45,892 bases of DNA from Guillardia theta CCMP2712 (GCF_000315625.1 NW_005434612.1:28187-74078); one strand, 5' to 3'. Positions 20,763 through 31,378 are shown, counted from the first letter of the stretch. A program made the numbers and translations. The notes: a model not told the origin generated them from the letters alone.

Positions 20763-22153
20763 ATGGGATGCTCATCTTCTTCGAACGCGAAGGCTGTACA
20801 GGAGCCTGTGAAACCTCCTGTAGCAGATGCAAAACCCGCGCAGACAAGCAGCGCACCACCAAAGAAGGAGGAAACTCCCACGCCTGTTGAGAAACCTGTG
20901 GAGGAGCAACCAAAGGTGGTGGAAGCATTGGAGAAGAAAGAGAAGGAGGAGGAGAAGGAGAAGGAGAAGGAGAAGGAAGAGAAAAGGAGCAGGAGAAGGA
21001 GAAGGAGGAGAAAGAGAAGGAGACGCAAGGGAACGCGAAGAATGAATTCGAGCCATTGCCAGTTCCAACTGAGGAGGTGACGGAGCATCGAGAGCGTCCC
21101 AACCTGGTGTGGGCAAAGAATCCCATGGCTGAAGGTGAGGAGGAGAAAGAACAAACGGGAGGCGAAGCTCCTGCCGAAGGGGAGAAAATGATCAGTTTCA
21201 ACCCCATCCTCCTTCCCGTTCCACCTGCGGAAGGAGGATCAGCAGTACAGCTCTACTGCCCTCTCACCTCTGTTGAGGAGCTGTCCGGATTGAGCGTCCT
21301 CGTGCTTTTGAGGGAGAATAAGATCCCGCACGACTTGAAGAAGGAAAGCATCGCTGAACCTGAGGTAAGGAAAGGAGAGGAGAGGAGAGGAGAGGAGAGG
21401 AGAGGAGAGGAGAGGAGAGTCTTGCTGAGCGCATGGAGCAGAGAAAGATGCCCGTCTACCTCGATGACGGAGGGCTTCACTTGTGGTGCTTCCGTCTCTC
21501 CCCTTTCCGCCTCCTCCTCCTGACTTGCTTTCCTCAGGGAAGCCAACGCTGCTCTGCGCTACATCTGCACCAAGGAGGAGCTGACTGGCTGGTACCCTGC
21601 CGATGTCCAGAAGAGAGCGATCTGCGACAATGCGCTCGAGTTCAACGGGAACGTGCTGATGCCAATGATGGCAGCTGCGCTGGAGAGCTACAAGAAGGGA
21701 GAAGAGCGGGCGGCAGAAGCTGTGAAGCAGGACGAAGAAAAGTTCCTCAGCGACGTGTGGCCTGCATTGAATCATCTGATCCAGAGTGGGGAAGGACCCC
21801 TGCTGGTACGTTCTCCCACCTTCCACCTCCCTCCCTCCTCGCTGCTCCTCGCTGCTCCTCCTGCTCCTGCTCCTCCTCCCTCCTCCCTCATCATCGCTCC
21901 TCATCGCTCCTCCCTCCTCCCTCCTCCCCCCTCCCCCCTCCTTCCTCGTCTCCCCCTCTTCCTCCTCTCAATTCAACTTCCCTCACTGACTCGGGCCGCG
22001 CAGGGCGGTGCGGCACCCAGCATCGCCGACCTCGCCGTCTTCCCGCACATGCTCGTCGTTACCCGCAAACTACCAGAGCACTTCGTGTCGCAGCACGAGG
22101 GAGTGAAGAGCTACCTCGAGGCTCTGCACGCAGCCCTCCCCTCCTTGGGATGA
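20763..22153 (+). CDS. Glutathione S-transferase-like protein with acylated N-terminus
   Basis: ATG 20763 encodes MGCSSSSNAK, a strong N-myristoylation (Gly2) plus palmitoylation (Cys3) signal. A Pro/Lys/Glu-rich linker with a GAG/AAG run follows, then a two-domain GST. The thioredoxin-like part starts QLYCPLTSVEELSGLSVLVL and continues through exon 21430-21485 (RKMPVYLDDGGLHLW) into exon 21538-21805 (EANAALRYIC), restoring the WEANAALRY motif across a split Trp codon. The helical domain ends in exon 22004-22153 (GGAAPSIADLAVFP, the usual GST N-capping region; stop TGA). The linker frame switches near 20985-20995 (GAGAAAAGGAGC): either a small intron or a one-base error in the A run, since the acylation signal and the GST lie in different frames. 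AATAAA follows at about 22218. Enzyme activity is unproven; membrane tethering of a GST is the inference. Confidence 0.8.
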
Positions 22154-22262
22154 AAACCCATGAAGGAGGCTGAGAGCTGGGTGTAGGGAGGAGTATGATC
22201 TTAAATTTTCCATTCGAATAAATAATTGTTTTGCTGTCAGTCGTCCTTGAATCCCCTTGGTG

Positions 22263-22362
22263 NNNNNNNNNNNNNNNNNNNNNNNNNNNNNNNNNNNNNN
22301 NNNNNNNNNNNNNNNNNNNNNNNNNNNNNNNNNNNNNNNNNNNNNNNNNNNNNNNNNNNNNN
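22263..22362. other. Assembly gap (100 N)
   Basis: Exactly 100 undetermined bases, the usual placeholder for a scaffold gap of unknown or estimated size. Distances across it are not reliable. Confidence 1.
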
Positions 22363-22436
22363 TTCGTCTCCTCTCTGGTATGCCTTCCCCCGTCCTTTCT
22401 TCCTCTCCACCTGAGTTTTTTCCGTCCCATCCTCCT

Positions 22437-22481
22437 CCTCCTCCACCTCCTCCTCCTCCTCCTCCTCCTCCTCCTCCTCCT
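22437..22481. repeat. CCT trinucleotide repeat
   Basis: An almost uninterrupted run of CCT/CTC triplets next to the assembly gap, probably part of the reason the assembly broke here. Confidence 0.9.
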
Positions 22482-22510
22482 GTCATCTCTCTCCTCCCCT
22501 CAATCTTCCC

Positions 22511-25044
22511 TCAGCCTCTTCGAGCTTCTCCCAGGAGACGCGCCAGTCTCGGAGGTTCGTCGAACGGGACCTGCGCCTTGTCAAAGCCCCTCCAACCTCT
22601 CCCTCCCTTGCCTCCCACACCTCTCCGATTAACTTGTGGAAGTCTTCCCACCATTCCAGCATCAGCGGCAAGTAACAAACTCTATCCACTGGATCTTCTC
22701 GTCCTGCAACGTCGTGAGTTTTCTTCCCCTCTCCTGTCTGTCCTCCTCCTCCCCCTCCTCCCCCTCCTCCCCCTCCTCCCCTTCCTCTCCCTCCCCGCCT
22801 GCCTCTTTCTATCGTCCTAACATAACAAATGTTCGGTCCCATACACTGTCTCTTCTTTCTCATCTCAGACTTACTCAGCCATCCCTCCTGCCATGGCTTC
22901 GGCAATCCGGTGAAGTCAAACCCTGCAACCTTGAAATCCGTCCAAACCTGATTGCATGCATGAGGGAAGGAGCAGAAGGGAGAGGTAGCCAATCCAAGAG
23001 TGGAGGGGGCAGAGAAAGGCAAGGGAATCGTGGGAAGGCTTCCTTCCCCAACCTCCTTCCTATCCGCCTTGTAGAGAAGGAGAGGAAAGAAGAGAGGAGA
23101 GGAGAGGAGAGGAGATTCGAGTAAACTTATGGTCCAACCATCTTGAAGCGCGAAACAGTTCTCTTCCAGGAAATCTGCATGCCCGTCAAACTGCATCAGT
23201 TTGATTCTCCCATCCTCCTTCCCTCCTTCCCCTTCTGTCCTTCCACTCGCTGTGCTGTCCTCCTCCCAATGCAATTCTCTCCCATCCGCCCCCTCGCCTC
23301 GCTCACCAGGCTCGGATGGTACAGGAGATGATCAGGAAACAGCGACAGGAGCAAACCCGCTGAACAGATTGACCAGTCAGACCTTGATAGACGACGAGTT
23401 GCCTCGCCTCCTCCCCTTCCTCTCAATTCCACAAAGTTTTGCATCGTCTCTCTCCCGAAACCTCCTCCCTATCCGCCTTTCCCATTCTCTCCTCTCCCTC
23501 TCCCTCTCCCATTTCAACCTCCCTCGTCTTCCTCCCCGCTCATCCTCGCTTCCTTCTTCAAAGTGCCTCACCGTCACTCCCGTCGTACGAAGGAAGACCC
23601 ATCGCCCTCTGTCAAACTCGTCAGAATGGAAGCGACGAGGCGAGCCTGACCTCAACAAGATCCTCGAACTTGTGCTCAGCCGGAAGGCACAGGAAGACAC
23701 AGGACATGATCCTAACAAGACTGAAACCCTTGTTAACACCTGCTCTCTCGTCCCCTGTCTCTCCCTCCCTCCCTCCCTCCATCCATCCATCCATCCATCC
23801 ATCCATCCATCCATCCATCCATCCCTCCATCCCTCCATCCCTCCCTCCCTCCCTCCAATTCGCTCTCTTTCAAATCTTTTCTCCGCTCCTCCTCAATCTT
23901 CTTATACAAGTCTCTCTTCATCGTTCCGTCAGAAGTTCTTCGCCACTTGGTCGCGTATGGATAAGCTCCTGACATCCCTAGCAGTCAAGGCGGCATAATG
24001 TAGAATTGAAGGAGAGAGATCAAATATTCCTCTCACACTCGGACAACAATCATCATTCTCGGATCTTGCCATCTCGAGACACTGTTTCAAAGACAAGAAT
24101 CTAATGGTCTCACCCAAACTGAATCGCTCATGAGAGAAAGCTTGATTGGGACAACTGAAGAGGAAGGTGTCTGCATCGAGATACACAACCTGCGTTCCCA
24201 TCACATGCGCACCACCTGACTTCCACTCTCAGCAACCACATCTTCTATCTCATACAAAATATCTTTTCTCACACAACCCTGTTCAATCCTACTCTTTCTG
24301 ACTCTCTTCAACCGCTTTAAATTAGGTTGTTCTTGCTCACCCTGTCCCACCGCCCTTTCCTCTTCCCCTCCCCTCTCCTTCCTCCTCCTCTTACCTTCTC
24401 ATACTCCGTCAGGTTCCATACATGCAACTTGCTGTAGCCGGCACGCAAGCTCTCTCTGCAACCGTTGAGGAAAGAAGAATCTCGTTACTGCCTTCATCCC
24501 TCCTTCCATCCCCCCGCCTTCTCTTTGCTGAAACGCAAACCTTCCTCCTCCTCCTCCTCCTCCCATCTCCCTGCCTTCTCTTTGCTGACTGCGCTGCTTC
24601 CTCCTCCCCCCCATCTCTTGCTGGTCACCTGACGACTTCGTTGTACGGAGAGTAAATCGGATCAATCAACTTCACTTTGACGTCTGCAGGAAGAGTAGAA
24701 ATTAGGCGTTTGAGCTTAGCAAGGGCCAAGTTCGTTTTCACCGTACTGCTGCAACATTGTCCTGAGATTCAGAAGCTCCCCAATGTGATTTGCAAGCAAG
24801 ATCAGGACATCTCTTGCCTCCTTCAACTCAATCTCAGTTGATGCTGCATGAAAACAGCATTCTCTCGTACATCATCTTTGCACACTGTCCGAATTGCTCG
24901 TACAAGCGTAAGAGCTCCGAAGATGTAATCTTCGCTAAATACGATGGTCACCCAAGCAGATTTTCTCTCTTGGGATATCACGGCAGGAGTTTCGCTACGT
25001 CCGTGTCTTGCTTCATCTGGGCACCTTGAAAACCTATCAGACAT
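22511..25044 (-). CDS. Glycosyltransferase family 8 (glycogenin-like)
   Basis: GT8 enzymes transfer sugars from nucleotide sugars with retention of configuration and need a metal-binding DxD. Reading 5' to 3' on the - strand: ATG 25044, a short variable start, then [20 protein letters not shown] (first beta strand), [20 protein letters not shown], exon 24683-24629 ([17 protein letters not shown]), exon 24455-24395 ([16 protein letters not shown]), exon 24189-24114 ([13 protein letters not shown], the DxD as DAD), then poorly resolved exons between 24080 and 23130. Late exons are 22947-22875 ([15 protein letters not shown], with the His/Gly-x-x-KPW type motif), 22703-22621 ([15 protein letters not shown]) and 22576-22511 (stop TGA). 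Phases agree for most neighbouring pairs. The gene contains a CATC microsatellite in an intron. It probably forms one unit with the exons at 25066-26269. Confidence 0.8.
23759..23856. repeat. CATC/CCTC tetranucleotide microsatellite
   Basis: A run of CCTC and CATC tetranucleotides (TCCATCCATCC and so on) located in the presumed intronic part of the GT8 gene. Confidence 0.95.
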
Positions 25045-25065
25045 CTTCGACTTCAAAAAACTCTT

Positions 25066-26269
25066 TCACGTTTCATCGGCCGCGAGCTTGACCTCCAGCT
25101 CGTGCTCCTCCCCGACTCTGTGAGAGATCCAGTCTTGGACCAAGTCGCCATTCTTGATCGCATTCAGCTCGACAAGAGAGAAGGTGAACTTCCGCAAGGA
25201 TGAACTTCTCCCGACATCCTCACACATGAACTTCTCGGTATCATTCAGCACAAGGACAGGCTGATCGTCAAACCCTTCTACTACAAGATATGCTTCACGA
25301 GGGACTTGCATGACGTCAACCGTTGAAATCTTGTCTCTCATTACATGCTTCACTTCAAAGACCCTTCATCTTACCTGGACTCGAGCGCAACTCAGATTGA
25401 AATTTTCTCCTACGCTTTTCTCCGCTTCATCATGCACATACGGGGCACGTCTAGAAATCCGTACGAGAATCTTAAGAAGGTCTTATGCTTCCATCTCAAC
25501 AACATGCTCAAGTTTTCACCTGGAGATTGTTTGCAGGAGAAATACTCGATATGCACCTACACATGTCTATTCATTGCGATTGCAGTAGGGTGTGATATTC
25601 ACCGATGTTTGATGTTCTTGGAAGCAAATCCATTACATACAACATCCATAGGCATGTAGTTGTATTCAAAATCTAAAGGTAGTGAAGTCAGGAACGATCG
25701 TCGATGAGCTCAATCAGGAAAGTATTCATCAACCCTCCTCCCATGCGTGCTCAGAGCTTCAGCATGCAAATCTCACCGGTCTCATAGATCGGTTCCGAAG
25801 AAACAGTGAACGTTGTCATCAATCTCTGCAAAAGCTCCTCCTCCTCTTCACCATGGAGGCTCCCTGATGGCGCGAGCATGTCGACTGTCAGAACATGGTT
25901 CCCGGGCTCTGCCTTGACCTTGTGCTCCCTCCATGTGCTGCTCCCCACATACTGCACGCCAACTTCTACCATCTCCTCTCCATCAAGTTGGAATCGCAGG
26001 TAGCTTCCTTGCAGCGGCTTCTCGATGCCGTAGGACAAGACAAAGTGCCCATCAGGGCACGTGCTTCCTTCCAAAGGAGAGAACAAGGTGACTCTCGTGC
26101 TCGGGTAGCTCGGGTTCACATAGCGTCCTCCTACTGGGAGCCACCACAGCATGTGCAACTCAGCATCATGCTGAGCTCTCGAGTGGATCGTGTCGTGCGC
26201 TGAAGTAGAAGCGCTCGGCAGGGATTGAGCGAGCAGAATGAGCACATGTACAGGGATGGAACGTGACAT
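25066..26269 (-). CDS. Secreted beta-domain protein, probable N-terminal part of the GT8 gene
   Basis: ATG 26269 begins a signal peptide (MSRSIPVHVLILLAQSLPSA). The mature part has a beta-sandwich-like segment (LFSPLEGSTCPDGHFVLSYG, then a GNHVLTVDML strand) resembling Ig/fibronectin-like domains that precede sugar-acting enzymes. A donor (ACCG then GTGAGA) lies near 25770, so the in-frame stop just after it is likely not used. A second coding stretch, about 25353-25066, reads VLNDTEKFMCEDVG and HRVGEEHELEVKLAADET. It ends only 21 bases before the ATG assigned to the GT8 domain, and AAAC followed by GTGAAAG there looks like a donor. A single secreted or Golgi-luminal Ig-like-GT8 protein is therefore likely. 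The middle exon(s) between 25354 and 25760 are not resolved. Confidence 0.55.
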
Positions 26270-26279
26270 GGTCGACTTG

Positions 26280-26900
26280 TCTCAGTCAGACTTTCTCATC
26301 AGTCCTGACAGATCTCCCCCTCCCATCTCCTCCTCTCATCTCATCGCTCCATCTCCTCCTCCCATCTTCTCTCATCGTCTCTCCCCATCCTCCTCCCAGG
26401 GCAGGATCACCCATGAGAAACCATGATCCGCATCTAACGAGCCTTCACTGGGATTTCTCTAGGGATTTCTTTGGCAGGGAAAATTGAGCGGGGATGAGGT
26501 TGACCGGCGCATGGAGACCCCTGCAACCCAGCATGGCGGCAGCGGTAGCGCAGAGATCATGAAGGAGGAGGAGGAAGTGAGGGAGAAGAGAGGGGTAGAG
26601 GATGAGGTAGAGGTGAGGAAAGGTAATATTGAGCAGTGAAGGAGGGAGGGATCAAGGCTTGTATGATACCATGAGTTCAACCGTGTTTGCTCAGCGTTCA
26701 GTTAATGATGTGTAGTTGCGCATGTCTGTTTTTCGGCACTTTTTGTCCATCTAGAAGATCTATAACTCTGCAGGAGTGACTGTCTACAATTGGTGTGAGT
26801 GCTTTTTTTTGATGTCATCAAAAATATGTTCTAGATTATTGTGATCATTTTGGAAAGATATACCTTGAAACCTTTCATGGACGTACATTGAATATTAAGT
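26280..26900. other. Divergent intergenic region
   Basis: Shared upstream region of the secreted/GT8 unit (-) and the ankyrin gene (+). It contains CTCCTCCCATC-type repeats at 26320-26400 and a purine-rich patch at 26560-26650. TTCTGTTGCAG just before 26921 looks like the end of a 5' UTR intron of the ankyrin gene. Confidence 0.5.
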
Positions 26901-26933
26901 CGTTGGTTGATTCTGTTGCAGAACTAAGAAACC

Positions 26934-27830
26934 ATGTTCGCCAATAAAGCCATTCCAACGCCTTCAAAATCAGGGGAAAATAAAGGTATCTTCAAAAAGA
27001 TGAACTCAACAGGACAAGCTGGCAGCAACAGCCAAGACGGTTCGAGCCGTAGCTTGACTCATGGATCGGATCTGGACATCTTCAAAGCAGCGTCTGCTGG
27101 CTCCTTGAACCTGCTCAAGGACCTCATTGCTGCTGGCCAGCCCATCGATGCTACGGACGAGTCTCGGAGAACAGCTCTTCATCATGGTTCACGAGGAGGC
27201 TATTATGAGCTGGTTGAGTACCTCCTGGCAGCCAAGGCAGACCCCAAGGCAAAGACCAAGGAGAACGGGTGGACCCCTCTGCATGAAGCGAGCTCAGGTG
27301 AAGTGGCGGAGCTACTTATCCTATCCAAAGCAGAAGTCAACGATTTTGATGCCTGGGGGATGTCCCCCCTTCACATCGCCGCGAAGGAGGGCAACGTTGA
27401 CGTGGTGCGATGTCTGGTGCAGTACAAGGCTCTCCTGAACCCGAAAGACGGCCTGGGTCGAACTCCCCTCCACCTCGCCTCGCAGAATGGACACCTCGAA
27501 GTCGTCCAGGAGCTGGCGTCCGACGGCGCAAACTTGCACTCTCTTGACAACAAGCACAGGACCGCGAGGGACAATGCGATGAGTTACGGGCATCGAGAAA
27601 TCACCAAGGAGTTCGAGAAGATCGAGGAGCTTCTCGGTACCATGGGCGTCGGAGGAGAATCCCTGCGAGCGCTGCCGGCAGGATCTCCGGCCAGGCTCGC
27701 GAAAGGACCGAACAACAGCCCGATCGTGCGCCCCAAGACAGCAGATCGCGTCTTCGATGATACGGATGAAGGAGCAGCAGCGGGAGGAGGGAAACCGAAT
27801 GAAAGCCAAGTATTGAAGTTTGATGATTGA
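26934..27830 (+). CDS. Ankyrin-repeat protein, 298 aa
   Basis: ATG 26934 to TGA 27828-27830, uninterrupted. Residues about 1-40 are Ser/Gly/Asn-rich and likely disordered. Residues about 45-205 hold five ankyrin repeats with clear consensus pieces: TALHHGSRGGYYELVEYLL, GWTPLHEASSGEVAELLI (a shortened repeat), GMSPLHIAAKEGNVDVVRCL, GRTPLHLASQNGHLEVVQEL, then a degenerate HRTARDNAMSYGHREI. A Lys/Glu helix follows (TKEFEKIEELLG), then a disordered tail ending SQVLKFDD. No transmembrane segment or catalytic domain is visible, so it is a protein-interaction scaffold of unknown partner. AATAAA near 27939 fits a polyadenylation signal. Confidence 0.9.
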   Translation: MFANKAIPTPSKSGENKGIFKKMNSTGQAGSNSQDGSSRSLTHGSDLDIFKAASAGSLNLLKDLIAAGQPIDATDESRRTALHHGSRGGYYELVEYLLAAKADPKAKTKENGWTPLHEASSGEVAELLILSKAEVNDFDAWGMSPLHIAAKEGNVDVVRCLVQYKALLNPKDGLGRTPLHLASQNGHLEVVQELASDGANLHSLDNKHRTARDNAMSYGHREITKEFEKIEELLGTMGVGGESLRALPAGSPARLAKGPNNSPIVRPKTADRVFDDTDEGAAAGGGKPNESQVLKFDD

Positions 27831-28312
27831 CGTTTGTTGCTTCTGTTTTCTTGATCTGACAATTGCTTCGCCCTCATGCTTATTCACATGTTTTGTGTTG
27901 GTTTTCTTATAGACTCAACAAAGTTCAAAGGTTTCAAAATAAAAGATCGCATGTCGACCGTCTCTGACACTCGCGGATCAGTTGATGGTTGATAAAGACT
28001 TGAAGCAGGCTACATGCCGTTCACTAAGGGCCGCAATTTACTGAGCGAATTCAAGTCGTAACGAGGACCACCAGAAGAGGCGATCAAGAGGCTTGACCCT
28101 GATTTCAAAGTGCGAGTCTGATCAGAGCAAATTTAACTAAAACATTAGTACCTACGCTACGCAATGCACTCGGAGCTTCCATATTGAAGACCTCTACCTC
28201 ACCAGCCGAGGCTCACACCGACTCACTGTCAGCCAATGCTAAGGCCCGGGATGAGGGAAAAGACACTCGGACATAACCTTGAAAGCTCCTTGAGGAACAA
28301 GCCTGTAGATCC

Positions 28313-28637
28313 GATGGAACGTATGCCAGCCGTGCCAGTCAGATAGCGCCGAGTTAACAAAAACTCTCCTGTAAACCAAGACGACTTACGTGGCAGGCGG
28401 CAATGTAGTACATGTGACGAAGAGGAGGCCTTCCTAGCCGTCTTGCTAAGGTCCCCTCATGTCTGGATGCTTGGGTTTCACATCCTAGTATACAGTCTAT
28501 CTCTCATGTGCTCCTCAATTCTGGTTTCGTGTGCATTAAACTCGGTCTTGAGCAAAAACTGTCTTGTTGAGATTAAGGTCGATGTGATATCTGCGTGACT
28601 TTGGACTAGTACAAGTCTAACAAACTTGTATTCCGTC
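28313..28637 (+). repeat. Direct repeat copy A, 325 bp
   Basis: Begins GATGGAACGTATGCCAGCCG and ends TATTCCGTC. It matches copy B at 29513-29771 at high identity in the first 80 and last 130 bases, but carries 72 extra bases (28529-28600) that copy B lacks. No coding frame is conserved. Start-to-start spacing is exactly 1,200 bp. The surrounding 27.9-29.0 kb shows no supported gene. Confidence 0.85.
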
Positions 28638-28639
28638 GG

Positions 28640-29512
28640 TTATGAGCCTCGATTACATGCTCAATCATGTTGATCTTATATTTGGTTAGTTGAATCTTTT
28701 CAGTACTGGAGTTTTTTCTTTCTTGGTATCGTTTCGTTACTGTCGAAAATTCATGCAATTCAAGCCTTACAAATTCGGATGACTCCTCTCTTCAATCAGG
28801 CTCTCTCTCTAGCCGCAAGTTGTTTAGGCCTCTCATCTCAGCCTCAATTTGTTTGATTGATCTTCGAATTGGAAAAACAAGCCTTTCCCCAGCCAGATTG
28901 GTCGGTCGAATATCTGCTTAACCGTGTGGAAACGCACTTGAAGCTGATTCGATTTTAATCTTCTTGATCTTTGAGTAGGATCAAATGGAACTACCAGGAG
29001 ATCTGGCGGAAGTTTTCATGTCATGGAGCTAGGCTGTGGCATGCATAACTGGAGCTACTTCTGGATCGGCGAACAAGGTACAACTGCACAACAACAATCT
29101 TCGAATGCCTTGAAACGGATGTTCCATCTCGCGGCAGCAATCTCTGGTCACAAGTTCTTTACGGTTCAAAATTTATCTTTTGGTCTTCAAATGCCGGCGG
29201 GCACGCTCTCTCTCTCTCTCTCTCTGTTATCTGAACTCCGAAGTTCTCTCCTCAGACTCTCTTATCTTATCCTCCTTCTCTCGTCATTGCATCAGCTCGC
29301 CAGGCATCTCCCTTATCTCTGCACTGCACATCTAATAGCCCTGCATGAAAATATTCTTCAGAATGGACAATCCTTGAATGGTTATTGCCCGCTCAGCTTG
29401 ACTGTGAACTTGACGTTGTATCATCGTATCTTGACTTGGATCTGCTGACATTCTTGTTTGTGTGACTTTCAGACGTCCGATGTAACGTACTATTTCAGAA
29501 ACTCGGGGGGAG
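28640..29512. other. Region between the direct repeats
   Basis: AT-richer than neighbouring genes. It contains a CT dinucleotide run (29211-29225) and one ORF (29023-29448, Leu/Ser-rich in its second half) that I do not support as a gene. If the flanking repeats are termini of a small element, this would be its internal part. Confidence 0.35.
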
Positions 29513-29771
29513 GATGGAACGTATGCCAGCCGTGCCAGTCAGATAGCGCCGAGTTAACAAAAACTCTCCTGTAAACCAAGACGACTTACGTGTTTGCGAG
29601 GCGGCCAATGTAGCGTGTGTGGACGAAGAGGGGGCTTTCCTAGCCGTCTTGCTAAGGTCCCCTCATGTCTGGATGCTTGGGTTTCACATCCTAGTATACA
29701 GTCTATCTCTCATGTGCTCCTCAATTCTGGTTTCTTGGACTAGTACAAGTCTAACAAACTTGTATTCCGTC
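29513..29771 (+). repeat. Direct repeat copy B, 259 bp
   Basis: Second copy of the 28313-28637 repeat, with 72 bases missing between CTGGTTTC and TTGGACTAG. Differences cluster around 29591-29632 (TTTGCGAGGCGGCC versus GCAGGCGGC). Confidence 0.85.
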
Positions 29772-29849
29772 AAGATCAGTGCACGGTCGAAGGATCCAGG
29801 ACTGGACCATCCTTTCCTCCAAGTCAAGACCATCCTCAAGACCATCCTG

Positions 29850-30085
29850 TGATCCGCCGCAGTGCCAGACCGTCGCAGGCTCCAACAGGCGGGCCCGCGG
29901 CTGTGACCTGGCCGCCGGGCCCCGCGGGGGCAGCCGCCGGGGGGGCGGGTGACGGTGGGCTGGGTGGGGGGGGGGGGCGGCAGGCCCGCGACCCCGGGCC
30001 CGGGTCCGCCGGCTGCAACATAAGCTTCACAGGACCATATCCGGCAGTTTGGCGGCAAGGTGCAGCGCCCGGCGGAGCGAATCGT
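29850..30085. other. GC-rich island with poly-G
   Basis: Very GC-rich (GGCCGCCGGGCCCCGCGGGG near 29908) with a G13 run near 29968. No supported gene on either strand. It resembles the island at 8.9-9.2 kb in style. It starts shortly after direct repeat copy B. Confidence 0.5.
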
Positions 30086-30365
30086 GAAGGGGAGGGCGAA
30101 CAAGGAGGGAAGGGGGGGGGACGATGAGACTGAGTCAGAGAGAAGAGATATACATAAAGGTAGACAGGTGAAGGGTAGATGAGTCTCATTGCATCAGTAG
30201 TTCGGAGTACCTAAGACGAAGGGCTTGTACGGATGGAGTAACTCGCAGTCTGATTGCTTTGGTTGCAGACTCCTGTGTACTGGGCGCTACTTTGTTGTCT
30301 GCAGCAGCATGCTATCGGACTTTGTCACGGAGTTGAGGCGAGCAGTTTCTTCATAGCCTTCACTG

Positions 30366-30934
30366 ATGCAACGCTGGTCTCCATACGTCTGGTTTCTGGT
30401 TTTCCTATGTCTGAATGACAACACCTGGTCTTCAGTTAGCACTTTCCGTGCTCCAAATCCGCGAGCTGGAACGATACGTGTCACTCTGCATGTCTTATCG
30501 AGAGTGAGGTTCAAACCTTTGAGGATCAGGGGAGGAAATGTGAAGGAAGAAAGCCAACAGGTCAAGTGCACAGCATGCGGCAATCTCGCTGTGAAGAGGT
30601 ATGGCTCCTTACCTACTCCCCTGCATCTGAATTTGCTGCCAGGACTGTGAACAAAGCTGGTCCAAACAAAGGAAGGCAGTTCTTCACCTGCACGTCAAGT
30701 CAACCGACTTGTCGGAAATTCTTCAAATGGGATGATGGAAATGTGGGAGGGGCAGATGAGAGAACGCAAGGTGGCGCGCAGTCCGGCAGCTTGAACGGAT
30801 CTCCGTTCTCTCGTGTTGGAGTGTCACCACCAACTATCGTTCAGAGAGTTGCACAACAAGACGGTGATGATTTGAACACATATCGCATCTCGACAAAGTT
30901 TGATAACATCCTCAGGTTCTGTTATTCTACGTAA
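30366..30934 (+). CDS. GRF zinc-finger protein with plastid-type presequence
   Basis: ATG 30366 starts MQRWSPYVWFLVFLCLNDN, a signal peptide with a WFLVFLCL core. It is followed by SSVSTFRAPNPRAG and LRIRGG, which resembles the bipartite presequences with Phe at the cleavage site used for import into secondary plastids. The exon ends at 30598 within an Arg codon; exon 2 starts at 30643. Across the junction is a complete GRF zinc finger: CTACGNLAVKRTVNKAG, then GPNKGRQFFTC and CRKFFKWDD, with the C-x2-C ... C ... C ligands and the invariant GR-F-C and F-x-W. GRF fingers bind single-stranded nucleic acid and occur in APE2, NEIL3 and topoisomerase 3. The rest is Gly/Ser-rich. The stop at 30932-30934 may be avoided by an intron (CTCAG then GTTCTG at 30915), joining downstream exons. 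Confidence 0.75.
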
Positions 30935-31378
30935 TGCAAGCACGGGGACCTTCTTGGCAAGGTCTCCACATGGAGTTATGATGAACATGACTGAAGATGC
31001 TGTAATACTTTCTTGCCGCATTCATGCAGTCGGTGTAATCATTGGAACAGATGCGAAATAGAAGATTGGAGGAGGATAGCAGGCATGACTGGCCAAGGAC
31101 AGAGCAAACGCCTCTGCTTTCTCCACGCCATGCTACCACTCTTTCGGGAACACCTTTCCGCCCGAGACACTATGGTGGTGATCAAAACAGATTACAAGAC
31201 CCGCAGACCCCTAGAATAGATTTCTCTAACCTGTTTTCTTCACTTAGAGAAGACTCGATCGAGTCACCCCATGGCAAAAGGCATTCGCCAGGATTTGGTG
31301 CTGCCCATGAGAACCCTTCGCCCGGTGGCTTTGGATTAGCCAGCATGTCCTTGCCGGGTCGTTTGCCCGCAGGTGCTA

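Noticed and set aside
21366-21418. GGAGA repeat as coding continuation of the GST exon
   Set aside because: It lies inside an intron: GST motif continuity (RKMPVYLDDGGLHLW then EANAALRY) requires splicing from 21364 to 21430.
28029-28080. Similarity of CAAGTCGTAACGAGG to the 3' end of small-subunit rRNA (AAGTCGTAACAAGG)
   Set aside because: The match covers about 14 bases only and the surrounding sequence does not continue as rRNA.
29023-29448. 141-aa ORF between the direct repeats
   Set aside because: The second half is a CT-repeat translation and no splice partner or family is visible.
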